Assembly (NCBI GenBank): GCA_002733205.1
Contig: NVUW01000008.1
Location: 62,001 to 126,000 of the forward strand
Origin: Thalassobium sp.
GTDB lineage: Bacteria > Pseudomonadota > Gammaproteobacteria > Pseudomonadales > Oceanobacteraceae
Direction of reading: 5' to 3'
DNA length: 64,000 nucleotides
Below are positions 1-9,607 of this stretch, one piece after another (within the stretch, counting starts at the first letter, position 1; every line of letters begins with the position of its first letter). The position numbers were made by a program, and so were the translations under genes. Below the pieces are notes generated by a model that searched no databases, was not told the DNA's origin, and was given only the letters and a program-made list of their open reading frames with translations.

Positions 1-935
1 GCAAGCTGCTGATTATGGCCGGTTTGTTCAGTTTTGTGTTCTCATCCCTGGCGGACAACATTACGGCAACGTTAATTTCGGTGGCGTTGATTTTATCGCT
101 GAATTTATCCGCCGCCAAAACCCTGCGTTTTGCCACCGTGGTGGTGTTTGCAGTGAACTCCGGCGGTGTTGCCATGATTACCGGCGACGTCACCACGCTG
201 ATGATTTTCCTGGCCGGTAAAGTCAGTATTACCAATCTGCTGCTGCTGTCGTTACCCGCGCTGACGGCGGTGTTATTGCTGGCCACCATGTTGTCCTGGT
301 CCTTACGCGATACTGCCGTGATTCAGCACAAAGAAAACGATCTGGCTAACGTGGATCTGGCCATCGCCGGAATTTTTATTCTCACCATTTTGGCCACCAT
401 CGCCGGTAATGTGATGTTTGATATTCCGCCGGTGCTGAGCTTTCTGACCGGTTTGTCCGTGATGTTTCTGGTCGCCCGTGCCTATGGTGAAGACACAGAA
501 AACCATCCGATCCTTAACTATATCCGCCAGATTGAATTCGACACGCTGCTGTTCTTCCTCGGCATTCTGTTGATTGTCGGCTCGCTGAAAGAAATTCACG
601 CCCTCGATAGCTTTGTTGCGTTGTACCAGCATATGCCGGCCTGGGCGGCCAATTATCTGATGGGTTTGCTGTCTGCGGTGATTGATAACGTTCCATTAAC
701 CGCCGCACTGCTGAAGGCCGATGTCACCATGAGTTTGCAAGAGTGGATGGCACTGACCTATGCCGTCGGCGTCGGCGGTTCGTTGCTGATCATTGGTTCC
801 GCCGCGGGTATCGTGGCCATGAGTAAAATCGATGAATTAACCTTTGGTAGCTACCTGAAATTCTTCGTTGCCCTGATCATTGCCTACAGCGTCGGCTACG
901 GCAGCGTACTGTTACTGGGTCATTACTTGCTCTGA
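1..935 (+). CDS. nhaD: NhaD-type Na+/H+ antiporter, C-terminal part (5' end outside window)
   Basis: The reading frame is open to the left edge of the window, so the N-terminal part of the gene is missing; about 310 codons are visible. The protein is almost entirely hydrophobic helices. The segment SSLADNITATL near the visible start and VIDNVPLTAALLKAD about 220 codons in are typical of the NhaD branch of the ion-transporter superfamily, whose members exchange sodium or lithium for protons across the inner membrane and are common in marine bacteria. The first ATG in view (position 15) is internal to the family alignment and is not a credible start. The gene is followed by a strong terminator. 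Another ArsB/NhaD-superfamily transporter is the main alternative. Confidence 0.8.
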   Translation, partial: KLLIMAGLFSFVFSSLADNITATLISVALILSLNLSAAKTLRFATVVVFAVNSGGVAMITGDVTTLMIFLAGKVSITNLLLLSLPALTAVLLLATMLSWSLRDTAVIQHKENDLANVDLAIAGIFILTILATIAGNVMFDIPPVLSFLTGLSVMFLVARAYGEDTENHPILNYIRQIEFDTLLFFLGILLIVGSLKEIHALDSFVALYQHMPAWAANYLMGLLSAVIDNVPLTAALLKADVTMSLQEWMALTYAVGVGGSLLIIGSAAGIVAMSKIDELTFGSYLKFFVALIIAYSVGYGSVLLLGHYLL

Positions 936-981
936 TTCGCTGCGGCGGTCTGCTGCAAACAACGACAGACCGCGAAGCCAT

Positions 982-1023
982 AAAAAAAACGACGCCCGGA
1001 ATCATCCGGGCGTCGTTTTTTTT
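982..1023. terminator. Bidirectional rho-independent terminator between nhaD and GST gene
   Basis: Perfect inverted repeat: the arm at 982-1000 (A-run then ACGACGCCCGGA) pairs with 1005-1023 around a four-base loop, ending in eight T. The A-run on the left arm makes it work for the leftward GST gene as well as for nhaD, which converge here. Confidence 0.9.
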
Positions 1024-1046
1024 ATGCTCGCCACCACCAGAAAATC

Positions 1047-1781
1047 TCAGCGATATTGGGCGTAGCGTAGTCTCAGCGGCTCAATAATATCCTGATGTTG
1101 TTCGATCCAGTCGCGCATAACCGCTGGTGCTCTGTCGACCCCCGGCCAGGGAACCGGATACTGAAACGGCTGAAACAGCGGCGAAAACAACGCGCAGGCG
1201 GTAAGGTCTGCGCGGGTAAAATGTTCGCCCACCAAAAAATGTGATTGGCTGTATGCCAATCGCAAATCCGTCAGGATGCTTTCCATCCGTTGCTGGGCTT
1301 TATCGGCATTATCCGGAGTGATTTTCATCCAGCGGCGCATGGTTTTTTCCAGTGTCGGAAAAACAGAGCGCAACAGCCAGCGATAAAAAAACGGTTTACG
1401 GGCACCAAGCAGAGGAATAACCAGAGCAGGATTCTGCAGCAGGTAGTGATAACTCCAGAGGCGCACATCCGGTCCGGCTTCGGCATCCAGACGCCGCTCC
1501 CATTCCAGTGTCTGAGCGCGTAATTCGGGGTTTTTCGGCAGCAGAGGTTTTTGCGGAAACGCCTGGTCGAGATAATCCAGAATGGCCGATGAACCGTGCA
1601 CAATATGTTTGCCATGTTTCAGCACAGGCACCGACGTCTGACCACTGAGCTTTTTAATCAACGCAAGATGACGACCCGGCAAAAGATTCACCGTTTTATA
1701 ACGGATGCCTTTGTAGTCCAGCGCCCAGCGGATTTTTTCACAGTAGTGAGAGATCGGGAATTGATACAGCGTAATACGCAT
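1047..1781 (-). CDS. Glutathione S-transferase family protein
   Basis: 244 residues. The N-terminal thioredoxin-like domain (about 1-80) opens with ITLYQFPISHYCEKIRWAL, the usual place of the glutathione-binding Ser/Cys, then has the cis-proline segment TSVPVL and the GSSAILDYLD glutathione-contact motif. A longer, mostly helical C-terminal domain follows. The family conjugates or transfers glutathione, or reduces disulfides; the substrate cannot be told from sequence. ATG 1781 is preferred over GTG 1784 because an AAAGAGG ribosome-binding site lies seven bases upstream of it. It is a single-gene unit convergent with nhaD. Confidence 0.85.
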   Translation of the reverse strand: MRITLYQFPISHYCEKIRWALDYKGIRYKTVNLLPGRHLALIKKLSGQTSVPVLKHGKHIVHGSSAILDYLDQAFPQKPLLPKNPELRAQTLEWERRLDAEAGPDVRLWSYHYLLQNPALVIPLLGARKPFFYRWLLRSVFPTLEKTMRRWMKITPDNADKAQQRMESILTDLRLAYSQSHFLVGEHFTRADLTACALFSPLFQPFQYPVPWPGVDRAPAVMRDWIEQHQDIIEPLRLRYAQYR

Positions 1782-1968
1782 CACAAAACCTCTTTATATT
1801 TTTTATGGGCGAACTTTAACAGGCCTTGTTGTTTTTAAAAAGCAGCCGCCAGATTTTAGTACTGGCGATCCATAATGAGAAAGGGTCGGTGTTGAAAATG
1901 AAAAAACGGTAAAAGCCAACCCTCAGATAGCGGAGGAAAATACTGAAGGACTGGCAACAGCCGGGGTA

Positions 1969-2406
1969 TCAGGGCAGTTTAAGTTCCAGCTCCAGCTCTG
2001 CACCAAGGATGGTTTCATTCAGCGGTTTGGTTTTTGCCTCTTCCGAATCATCCAGGTGCAGACGTCCGGACCAGTGCACAACGGAGTCGCTCGGTTGCTT
2101 GCCAAAGACATTGGGAAAAGCGTCGCTGTTACCATAGCTGTGATCATCCCACTCCATCTCCGGCAGTTTAAGATTCAACCGAATCGGTTGCTCGGTAACC
2201 TCCGGCGTACGGTTGTCGTCAACGGTTTGTTCCGCCACGTTATCCGCGCTTTGCCGGGTATCGTCGGCCGCCGTCGAAAGATCAGAGCCCGCATTCAATA
2301 TAGGCAGCGCGTTTTTACTGCCACGCAAAATACGGTTGTCAGTTTCATTGAGTGTGACCAGCACCAACGCTGCAGCCAATGTCGCAAACACAATCGGATA
2401 ACGCAT
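1969..2406 (-). CDS. Hypothetical exported or membrane-anchored acidic protein
   Basis: 145 residues, not recognised. The N-terminus MRYPIVFATLAAALVLV looks like a signal peptide or signal anchor (one Arg followed by about 14 hydrophobic residues), but there is no lipobox and no clear AXA cleavage site. The rest is acidic and low in hydrophobics (DDTRQSADNVAEQTVDD, WDDHSYGNSD) and ends in LELELKLP, so it is probably periplasmic and partly disordered. No Shine-Dalgarno lies at the usual distance: an AGGAG is about 16 bases upstream of the ATG. It sits between a GST gene and tilS in the same orientation with long gaps on both sides, so it is probably monocistronic. It may be lineage-specific. 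Confidence 0.55.
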   Translation of the reverse strand: MRYPIVFATLAAALVLVTLNETDNRILRGSKNALPILNAGSDLSTAADDTRQSADNVAEQTVDDNRTPEVTEQPIRLNLKLPEMEWDDHSYGNSDAFPNVFGKQPSDSVVHWSGRLHLDDSEEAKTKPLNETILGAELELELKLP

Positions 2407-2664
2407 AAAGGGTAAAAACCGCTCCTGCTAACAAGACTTCAGAACAATCAACCGGAACCGGCGATTAATAATCAGTAAACCACAATGTCCGGCGGATAAC
2501 GCTCGACGGGTCCGCAAAATAGCGCCGGAGCAAACATCTGAACAGCGTCAAACAAGCCATTTTACTTATCCAAGGGCGCTGATATCGGAGCGGCGAAGCG
2601 CCGGTTTCAACACCCGGACGGTAAAACCAGAATATCGGGTCAGAGGATTAAGAGTCGCAGGAGA

Positions 2665-4074
2665 CTAAAAAATTCCCGTCCATTGCAGGAAAACCTGATT
2701 CTCCGGCGTTGCCTGCGCGACAGGCGATGCGCCTTCTCCCACATACAGTCCGACCAGAGCGCAGAGTTCCCCCTCCTGCAGCAGCACCGGCCAGCACTCG
2801 CGCAGCCATGGCGGCACACCCGCTTCCTGCCACAAGTGCTTGAGTGTTTTGCGCGGTCGCCCGGCGGTTTTCAGTGTTTTACCGCGACAGGCCGCAGCTG
2901 GCACTAACTGATAAATGCCCGGACGTACTGCCACGGAACGCTGCCTGTGTGCAGGCGCGACGCTGGCGATTTCCGCACCGGCCCAGGGCAACCTCACATC
3001 CGCCTGTAGCAAAGTCTCACGGGGCTCGGCCATCATTCCGGGCAGCATGGCCTCTGCCGCTTTTACGCCGGCGCTCACCAGATACAACGCCTGCTGAAAG
3101 CGGCGCAGTGTAAAGCGCCCGATCTGCAATTGTGGCTGACGGTCTGCGGCGGCCTGTATTACTTCCTGTTCGATACGGCGGAGAACATCAGCCCCCACAT
3201 TGCCCGCAGCGCCAATACCGCAGCGGGACAGCCAACCCCGTAACAGGTAAGGACGATGATGCGCAGGAGCGGCAGTTAAGGCCGGCACCGAACAGGCAAG
3301 ATTGGCGGTCAGCGGCCAGTGACAAGGCCGCAGGCAAGATTCCAGAGCGGGTTCCAGCAACTCTTGTAGCAATTGATGGTCCTGCTGCAATTGCTTAATG
3401 GAGCGCTGTAATACCGTTTCTTTTCCTGGTAAATGGGCGAACAATTGCGGCAGCAATGTGTTGCGCCACAGATTACGCTCAAAGCGCGGATCGCGGTTCG
3501 ACTCATCCTCGATCCAATCGAGTTGATGCTCAGCGGCGTACGCTTCCAGCGCGGCGCGATGGCAAGCTAACAACGGTCGCAACAGCACAATACCGGAACC
3601 CGGAGTGAGCTCACGCTGCGCGGCCATCGCCGCCAGTCCGGTTAAGCCACTGCCGCGCAATAAACGCATAAAGAAGGTTTCGGCCTGATCATCAGCATGG
3701 TGCGCCAATAATAAAGTATCACCCGGCTGACAGTATTGATTGAACACCGCATAACGCGCCTCGCGCGCGGCCTGCTCAACCCCGTCGCCACGATTGTTCA
3801 CCGCCACCCGCTCGCAGATAAAGGGAATATCCCACTGCGCACATTGCCCGGCACAGTGCTGCGCCCAGGAATCGGCGTTGGCTGACAGGCCGTGATGCAC
3901 ATGCAGCGCGATCAACCGCGATGGAGCCAGCCCCTGCTCAACGGTCAACTGCCGCAGCAAATGCAGTAAGACGCTGGAATCCAGACCACCACTGTAAGCA
4001 ACCACAATATTGCCGCTACGCGCTAACAACGGCGAGATTGCCTGAGTCAGAATGTTCAGCAGTGCATGAGGCAT
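2665..4074 (-). CDS. tilS: tRNA(Ile)-lysidine synthase TilS
   Basis: About 469 residues. TilS ligates lysine to C34 of the CAU-anticodon isoleucine tRNA so that it reads AUA. The N-terminal PP-loop ATP pyrophosphatase motif SGGLDS is at residues 28-33, followed by HVHHGLSANADSWAQHC and LLAHHADDQAETFFMRLLRGSG, both diagnostic. A C-terminal TilS domain ends with KTLKHLWQEAGVPPWLRECWPVL. The open frame extends 23 codons further upstream to a TTG at 4143, but ATG 4074 (MPHALLN...) gives the normal length and places the PP-loop at the usual distance from the N-terminus. In many relatives the neighbour is accA; here the next gene is a divergent EAL gene. Confidence 0.95.
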   Translation of the reverse strand: MPHALLNILTQAISPLLARSGNIVVAYSGGLDSSVLLHLLRQLTVEQGLAPSRLIALHVHHGLSANADSWAQHCAGQCAQWDIPFICERVAVNNRGDGVEQAAREARYAVFNQYCQPGDTLLLAHHADDQAETFFMRLLRGSGLTGLAAMAAQRELTPGSGIVLLRPLLACHRAALEAYAAEHQLDWIEDESNRDPRFERNLWRNTLLPQLFAHLPGKETVLQRSIKQLQQDHQLLQELLEPALESCLRPCHWPLTANLACSVPALTAAPAHHRPYLLRGWLSRCGIGAAGNVGADVLRRIEQEVIQAAADRQPQLQIGRFTLRRFQQALYLVSAGVKAAEAMLPGMMAEPRETLLQADVRLPWAGAEIASVAPAHRQRSVAVRPGIYQLVPAAACRGKTLKTAGRPRKTLKHLWQEAGVPPWLRECWPVLLQEGELCALVGLYVGEGASPVAQATPENQVFLQWTGIF

Positions 4075-4220
4075 AAAGCGCGTTTCTGTAGGTAAAGCAG
4101 GGATTGTAGGGAGGCGCCCCCGGCCTGACCAGCCCGAAATCAATCACTCTGGCCTTTCGTTGCGCCAATGCCGCCGGACGACTAGGCTTAATCATTGATA
4201 AAAATAGCAAGGTCAGGCCG

Positions 4221-4985
4221 ATGGAAGCAGAATCAAACCATTGTGAACGCTCACTGTGCAGTACCTGTGCCGATGCCAACAGCCTGGATTTTGACTTTAC
4301 GATGGCATTTCAGCCCATCATTCATTGCAAAACCCAGAGTGTATTTGGCTACGAGGCATTGGTACGCGGTCTGAACAATGAATCCGCCTACTCTGTTATT
4401 TCCAGGGTCAACGACGATAACCGCTATGTCTTTGATCAGCTGTGCCGCATTAAAGCGATCGCTCTGGCGGCCAGACTCGGTATTGACTCCATACTGAGCA
4501 TTAACTTTCTGCCCAATGCCATTTATCAACCCGAACGCTGTATCCGCACCACGCTGGAGGCGGCAAAACAGTACAATTTTCCAACCGAAAAAATCATGTT
4601 TGAATTTACCGAAGTCGAAAAAATTTCAGACAGCGAGCACATCAAACGCATTGTTCAGTATTACCATAAACTGGGGTTTAAAACGGCAACTGATGATTTT
4701 GGATCAGGCTATTCCGGTCTGAATTTATTAGCGGATTTTCAGACCGATATCGTCAAACTGGATATGGAATTAATTCGCAATATCCACAACAACCAGACTC
4801 GGCAAACCATTGTCCGCCACTGCCTGAACATGTTTAACGACCTGAACATTACCGCCCTCGCTGAAGGCATTGAAACGCCGGAGGAATATCATTGGCTGCG
4901 CGATGCCGGTATTGAATTAATGCAGGGCTATCTGTTTGCCCGTCCCGGCTTTGAAAGCCTGCCTCAGGTCAGTTTTGTCGACTGA
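4221..4985 (+). CDS. EAL-domain cyclic-di-GMP phosphodiesterase, stand-alone
   Basis: 254 residues, essentially one EAL domain (about 25-245). The signature EALVRG (45-50), the metal and substrate residues in INFLPN and MFEFTE, the loop-6 motif ATDDFGSGYSGLNLL, the catalytic Lys in IVKLDMELI, AEGIE and the MQGYLFARP end are all intact, so c-di-GMP hydrolysis to pGpG is expected. No GGDEF, PAS or transmembrane part is fused. The first 25 residues hold a Cys cluster (C8, C13, C16) that could bind a metal or sense redox state. An AAGG lies eight bases ahead of the ATG. It is divergent from tilS and convergent with dnaE, in the place where accA lies in many gammaproteobacteria. Confidence 0.92.
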   Translation: MEAESNHCERSLCSTCADANSLDFDFTMAFQPIIHCKTQSVFGYEALVRGLNNESAYSVISRVNDDNRYVFDQLCRIKAIALAARLGIDSILSINFLPNAIYQPERCIRTTLEAAKQYNFPTEKIMFEFTEVEKISDSEHIKRIVQYYHKLGFKTATDDFGSGYSGLNLLADFQTDIVKLDMELIRNIHNNQTRQTIVRHCLNMFNDLNITALAEGIETPEEYHWLRDAGIELMQGYLFARPGFESLPQVSFVD

Positions 4986-5018
4986 AAACCAACCATCCGC
5001 AAGCATTAAAAACACGTA

Positions 5019-8000
5019 TCAGGCAAACAGTAATTCCACCGCATCGTCGCCATAGGCATAACGCAGTTCCTGCAATTGCTCATCGCTGGGATTAATACGC
5101 CAGCTGTCATCCAGCTGAATATCGCAACGAGCCACCGAATTATGAAAATCCAATACCACCGGGCAGCCATTGTCCATGCGTTGCAGCAGGCGTTTTAAAT
5201 CGTTGCAGAATTCGTCTTCCGAGCGTTCGCCATCAACGCGGATACGCAGTGCTTTAGCAAATGTCAGACGCGCCTGGCTGATTTCCATGGCGGCTCGTCC
5301 GGTCGCTTTTAAACCACCGGAATAATCGTCGTGGGATACCAGGGCTTCAACCACCAGAACGCGGTCTTTGGCGACCACTTCGCGCACCTGTTCGTAAACA
5401 TCGGAAAACAACGCAACCTCAACCCGGCCGGAACGGTCATCCAGAGTTACAAAACACATGTTATCACCGCGTTTATTTTTCATAACGCGCATATCCACCA
5501 CCAGACCGGCCAGTTTCTGCGGCGCTTTGGCCTCCTGCAGGTGCGACAATTTATTCGGCACCAGCTTACGCACTTCCTGTTCGTATTCATCAAACGGATG
5601 GCCGGTAACAAATAGCCCCAGCGTATCTTTTTCGCCCTGCAAACGCTCTTTTAACGACCAGTCACGTAGATGACGATAACGCTCGTACGGGTCGGCTCCG
5701 ACGGCTTCTTCTTCCTGTACTTCGCCGAATAAATCCATCATACCCGCGGCTTCATTGGCGGCAGTCTGACCGGCACTTTTAATCGCATCTTCGAGATTGG
5801 CCATTAATACCGAGCGCGGTGCGGTACTTTCCAGCCGATCAAACGCACCACAGCGCACTAACGCTTCGAGTACGCGTTTATTCAGTCTTTTACCGTCTAC
5901 ACGCTGACAAAAATCGAATAAATCTATAAACGGCCCTTCGCTGCGGGCGGCAATAATTGCGGCAATCGGGCCTTCGCCCACGCCTTTTACTGCGCCTAAA
6001 CCGTAAACGATGGCGCCTTCGTCATTCACGGTGAAACCAAACTGGCTCTGGTTAACATCCGGCAGCACCAGCTCCAGTTCCATCTCACGGCATTCTTCGA
6101 TAAAGGTCACCACTTTATCGGTATTCTGCATGTCGGAGGTCAGAACGGCGGCCATAAACGGCGCCGGATAATGCTGCTTTAACCACAGCGTCTGATACGA
6201 CACCACGGCGTATGCCGCGGAGTGCGATTTGTTAAAACCGTAACCGGCGAATTTTTCCACCAGGTCGAAAATTTTCATCGCCAGATCAGGATCAACGCCC
6301 TGCGACACCGCCCCATCGCGGAAGGTATCGCGCTGCTTGGCCATTTCTTCCGGTTTTTTCTTACCCATAGCACGACGCAGCATATCTGCACCGCCCAGGG
6401 TATAACCGGCCAGAATCTGGGCAATCTGCATGACCTGTTCCTGATACACGATAACGCCGTAGGTTGGCTCCAGCGTTTCTTTCAGGGTTTCATGTTCAAA
6501 ATCTGGGTGTGGATAAGCGACTTTAGCGCGGCCGTGTTTACGGTTAATAAAGTCGTCCACCATGCCCGACTCCAGCGGCCCCGGACGAAACAGGGCCACC
6601 AGCGCAATCATGTCTTCGATATTATCCGGTTGCAGGCGGCGGATCAGATCTTTCATACCGCGTGATTCCAGCTGGAATACCGCGGTGGTCTGGGCGGCTT
6701 TTAATAATTTGTAAGACGGCTCATCGTCGAGTGGAATCTGGCTGATATCGATGGCGGGCAGATTTTCTTTGGCGCGCTTACTGTTAATGGTTTTCAGCGC
6801 CCAGTCGATAATGGTCAGGGTGCGCAGACCGAGGAAGTCGAACTTCACCAGTCCCGCTTCTTCCACATCGTTTTTATCGAATTGCGTCACCAGACCGGTG
6901 CCGTCCGGCTCGCAGGCGGTGGCCGAAAAGTCGGTTAATTTGGTTGGCGCAATCACCACACCACCGGCGTGTTTACCGGTCTGGCGGGCAATACCTTCGA
7001 GCTTGAGCGCCATTTCCCAGATTTCCTGGGCTTCTTCGTCTTCGTCGAGGAATTCTTTTAACAGGGCTTCAGACGCCAGCGCTTTTTCCAGCGTCATGCC
7101 CGGATCGCCGGGAATTAATTTAGACAGTTTATCCGCCAGACCGAACGACTTCCCCTGCGCCCGCGCCACATCGCGTACCACCGCTTTCGCCGCCATGGTG
7201 CCGAAGGTCACAATCTGCGATACCGCTTCGCGGCCATAGGTGTCGGCTACGTAAGCAATGACCTGCTCACGGTTTTCCATACAGAAGTCGATATCGAAAT
7301 CGGGCATAGATACCCGTTCCGGATTCAGGAATCGTTCGAACAGCAGATCGTATTCCAGTGGATCGAGGTCAGTAATTTTCTGCGCGTAAGCCACCAGCGA
7401 GCCGGCACCGGAACCACGCCCCGGCCCGACCGGAATATCGTGGTCTTTAGCCCACTGAATAAAGTCCATTACGATCAGGAAGTAACCGGGGAACCCCATC
7501 TGGATAATAATATCCAGCTCAAAGGTCAGACGGTCATCATAGGGTTTGCGCTTTTCAGCGTACTCCGCTGAATCTTTCGGTATGCCAGCCAGCACAACGT
7601 CCAGCCGTTCTTCCAGACCGACTTCGGAAATTTTACGGAAAAAGTCTGCTTCGCTCATGCCCTCCGGAATCGGGTAATCCGGCAGGAAGTATTTACCCAG
7701 CAACACCTCGACAGAGCAGCGTTTGGCAATTTCCAGCGTATTGTCGATGGCCGATGGAATGTCGTTGAACAGCTCGGCCATTTCTTCCGAGCTGCGGAAA
7801 TATTGTTGCTCGGTGTATTCTCGCGGACGACGCTTATCTTCCAGCGCATACCCCTGACCAATGGCAACGCGGGTTTCGTGCGCTTCAAAATCTTCGGCCG
7901 CTAAAAAGCGCACGTCATTGGTGGCAACCAGCGGCACACCGCAACGCGCTGACATGGCGATACCGGCGCGGATCACCGCTTCTTCACCGGGACGGCCGGT

Positions 8001-8513
8001 ACGCTGCAATTCAAAGTAAAAACGTTCAGGGAAGTGCTGCAGATATTCGCGCACCAGAATTTCGGCATCGGACACTTTGCCTTTAATCACCCGCTGGCCA
8101 ACATCACCATCACGGCCGCCGGATAAAATAATCAGCCCGGCATTTTTTTCGAACAGCCATTCTTTTTTCACAATGGCTTTGTCGTAATGCTGGTTTTTGG
8201 CGTAGGCACGGGAAATCAGTTCGCGCAGGCCCAGGTAACCATCGGGGTTCAGGCACAACGCCGTAATGCGGAACGGCTGGGTGTTGTCATCCGGGTTTTC
8301 CAGCCATAAATCAGCGCCCAGTACCGGTTTAACCCCGGCGTCCATGGCGCTTTTGTAGAATTTGACCAGAGCGTACATGTTGGCCTGATCGGTCAGCGCG
8401 ACCGCCGGCATACCCAGCTCCGCGACTTTACCAATCAGCTTTTTAACGCGGATGGTGCTGTCGTACAGCGAAAATTCGGAGTGAACCCGGAGGTGTACAA
8501 AGCCCTGTGACAT
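5019..8513 (-). CDS. dnaE: DNA polymerase III alpha subunit
   Basis: 1164 residues, almost exactly the usual DnaE length. It is the replicative polymerase of the Pol III holoenzyme. The N-terminal PHP domain starts FVHLRVHSEFSLYDS. The polymerase core shows GPGRGSGAGSLVAYAQKI and the catalytic aspartates in MPDFDIDFCMENREQVI, and then the finger region GKHAGGVVIAP and GYGFNKSHSAAYAVVSYQT. A helix-hairpin-helix region and an OB fold (LAGLVVDMRVMKNKRGDNM) follow, with the tau-binding C-terminal domain at the end. It starts at ATG 8513. It is on the strand opposite to the EAL gene and co-directional with the ATP-grasp gene upstream, but rnhB/lpxB and accA, its frequent partners, are not adjacent. 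Confidence 0.98.
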   Translation of the reverse strand: MSQGFVHLRVHSEFSLYDSTIRVKKLIGKVAELGMPAVALTDQANMYALVKFYKSAMDAGVKPVLGADLWLENPDDNTQPFRITALCLNPDGYLGLRELISRAYAKNQHYDKAIVKKEWLFEKNAGLIILSGGRDGDVGQRVIKGKVSDAEILVREYLQHFPERFYFELQRTGRPGEEAVIRAGIAMSARCGVPLVATNDVRFLAAEDFEAHETRVAIGQGYALEDKRRPREYTEQQYFRSSEEMAELFNDIPSAIDNTLEIAKRCSVEVLLGKYFLPDYPIPEGMSEADFFRKISEVGLEERLDVVLAGIPKDSAEYAEKRKPYDDRLTFELDIIIQMGFPGYFLIVMDFIQWAKDHDIPVGPGRGSGAGSLVAYAQKITDLDPLEYDLLFERFLNPERVSMPDFDIDFCMENREQVIAYVADTYGREAVSQIVTFGTMAAKAVVRDVARAQGKSFGLADKLSKLIPGDPGMTLEKALASEALLKEFLDEDEEAQEIWEMALKLEGIARQTGKHAGGVVIAPTKLTDFSATACEPDGTGLVTQFDKNDVEEAGLVKFDFLGLRTLTIIDWALKTINSKRAKENLPAIDISQIPLDDEPSYKLLKAAQTTAVFQLESRGMKDLIRRLQPDNIEDMIALVALFRPGPLESGMVDDFINRKHGRAKVAYPHPDFEHETLKETLEPTYGVIVYQEQVMQIAQILAGYTLGGADMLRRAMGKKKPEEMAKQRDTFRDGAVSQGVDPDLAMKIFDLVEKFAGYGFNKSHSAAYAVVSYQTLWLKQHYPAPFMAAVLTSDMQNTDKVVTFIEECREMELELVLPDVNQSQFGFTVNDEGAIVYGLGAVKGVGEGPIAAIIAARSEGPFIDLFDFCQRVDGKRLNKRVLEALVRCGAFDRLESTAPRSVLMANLEDAIKSAGQTAANEAAGMMDLFGEVQEEEAVGADPYERYRHLRDWSLKERLQGEKDTLGLFVTGHPFDEYEQEVRKLVPNKLSHLQEAKAPQKLAGLVVDMRVMKNKRGDNMCFVTLDDRSGRVEVALFSDVYEQVREVVAKDRVLVVEALVSHDDYSGGLKATGRAAMEISQARLTFAKALRIRVDGERSEDEFCNDLKRLLQRMDNGCPVVLDFHNSVARCDIQLDDSWRINPSDEQLQELRYAYGDDAVELLFA

Positions 8514-8614
8514 GAACGGACGCCCTGACCAACAAAAGGGGGCATTGTAACGGATTTTGCGCCCCTTGGATTCAGTTACCCGGCGGATTCAGCGGCTGTT
8601 TGCAACGGCGCAGC

Positions 8615-9478
8615 TTATACCACCTGGTGCAGATCCGGCCCGCCGATTCCCGGGGGGTTGTACGGGGTGGTATCCGGGCTCTGATGCGGATGAGGAGAAC
8701 CCGGCTCATCGTCACTCCAGATACGGCCGAGATAATCATGAATGGCGTCGTCAATTTTGCCCTGCAGGCCGCTCAGTCCCTGATTGCCGAACAGGCGGTT
8801 AAATTCGAACACATAGGGGTAATGCCCGACCATGGCGATATCAAACCCGCCGTGGTCAATACCTAACCCCAGCGCCAGCTTTTCCACCAGCGCACAGGCT
8901 TCCGGCGGCAGAATACCCGCTTCAATCTGGCCGCCCTTGGCGACATTGTTATAGAAGCCACGCTCGGCCTGCATACGCCAGTAGCCACCCACAATCTGGT
9001 CACCGACCCAGACAATGCGCAGATCACGGTCAATCGGCAGATATTCCTGCGCATAAATGACCGGGGACAGCGCCAGGTAACGCACCCAGTCGGCCTGATT
9101 TTCAATCAGAAAAACGCCATCGCCCATGCTGCTTTTCGGAATTTTGGCGACGAAGGGAACGGGTAAAGTATCCCAGACCCGCTCGGCGTTAGCCGGGGTG
9201 TTGGCCTCGATTAAGGTCCAGGGCACATGCTGTGGCGCAATGGTCTGGAAACAGCGTGTCATCTCGACCTTATCGTGGCCGATGTAATAACTCGCCGGGC
9301 TTGGAAATACCCGTTTCTTTAAGCCATACAACAACGCATTGATCTGCCAATACTGTGGAAACAGAATGCCATCCGCCGCAATCAGCAGATCGAGGTGATG
9401 ATTCATCAGCTCCGGTTTCAGATAGTGGGCCTGGGGGAAATGAAGCGTGCGATAAGGATCAAAGGAGATCAATTGCAT
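8615..9478 (-). CDS. RimK/glutathione-synthetase-like ATP-grasp ligase
   Basis: 287 residues. ATP-grasp signs are the P-loop-like segment VAKIPKSSMGDGVFLI, then YAQEYLPIDRDLRIVWVGDQ, NNVAKGGQ and the metal-binding end YVFEFNRLFGNQGL. The family joins a carboxylate to an amine (glutamate to protein or peptide C-termini, or glutathione synthesis). It is shorter than GshB or RimK in the N-terminal domain and has a low-complexity Pro/His-rich tail after about residue 255. The substrate is unknown. AAAGGAG lies just ahead of the ATG. It lies 129 bases downstream of, and co-directional with, a flagellin gene; a role in modifying a protein C-terminus is only inference. Confidence 0.75.
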   Translation of the reverse strand: MQLISFDPYRTLHFPQAHYLKPELMNHHLDLLIAADGILFPQYWQINALLYGLKKRVFPSPASYYIGHDKVEMTRCFQTIAPQHVPWTLIEANTPANAERVWDTLPVPFVAKIPKSSMGDGVFLIENQADWVRYLALSPVIYAQEYLPIDRDLRIVWVGDQIVGGYWRMQAERGFYNNVAKGGQIEAGILPPEACALVEKLALGLGIDHGGFDIAMVGHYPYVFEFNRLFGNQGLSGLQGKIDDAIHDYLGRIWSDDEPGSPHPHQSPDTTPYNPPGIGGPDLHQVV

Positions 9479-9607
9479 AGATCACACTGGCGCGACCGGG
9501 AAGCGTAAGTAAAGGGGCCGAGATACTAGCAATCGCCGCGTTTCTCCTCAGCGAAATTTATTGCTGCTGACGATCAATCTTTCCCAGCGTACGGCATACG
9601 GCAGCCA

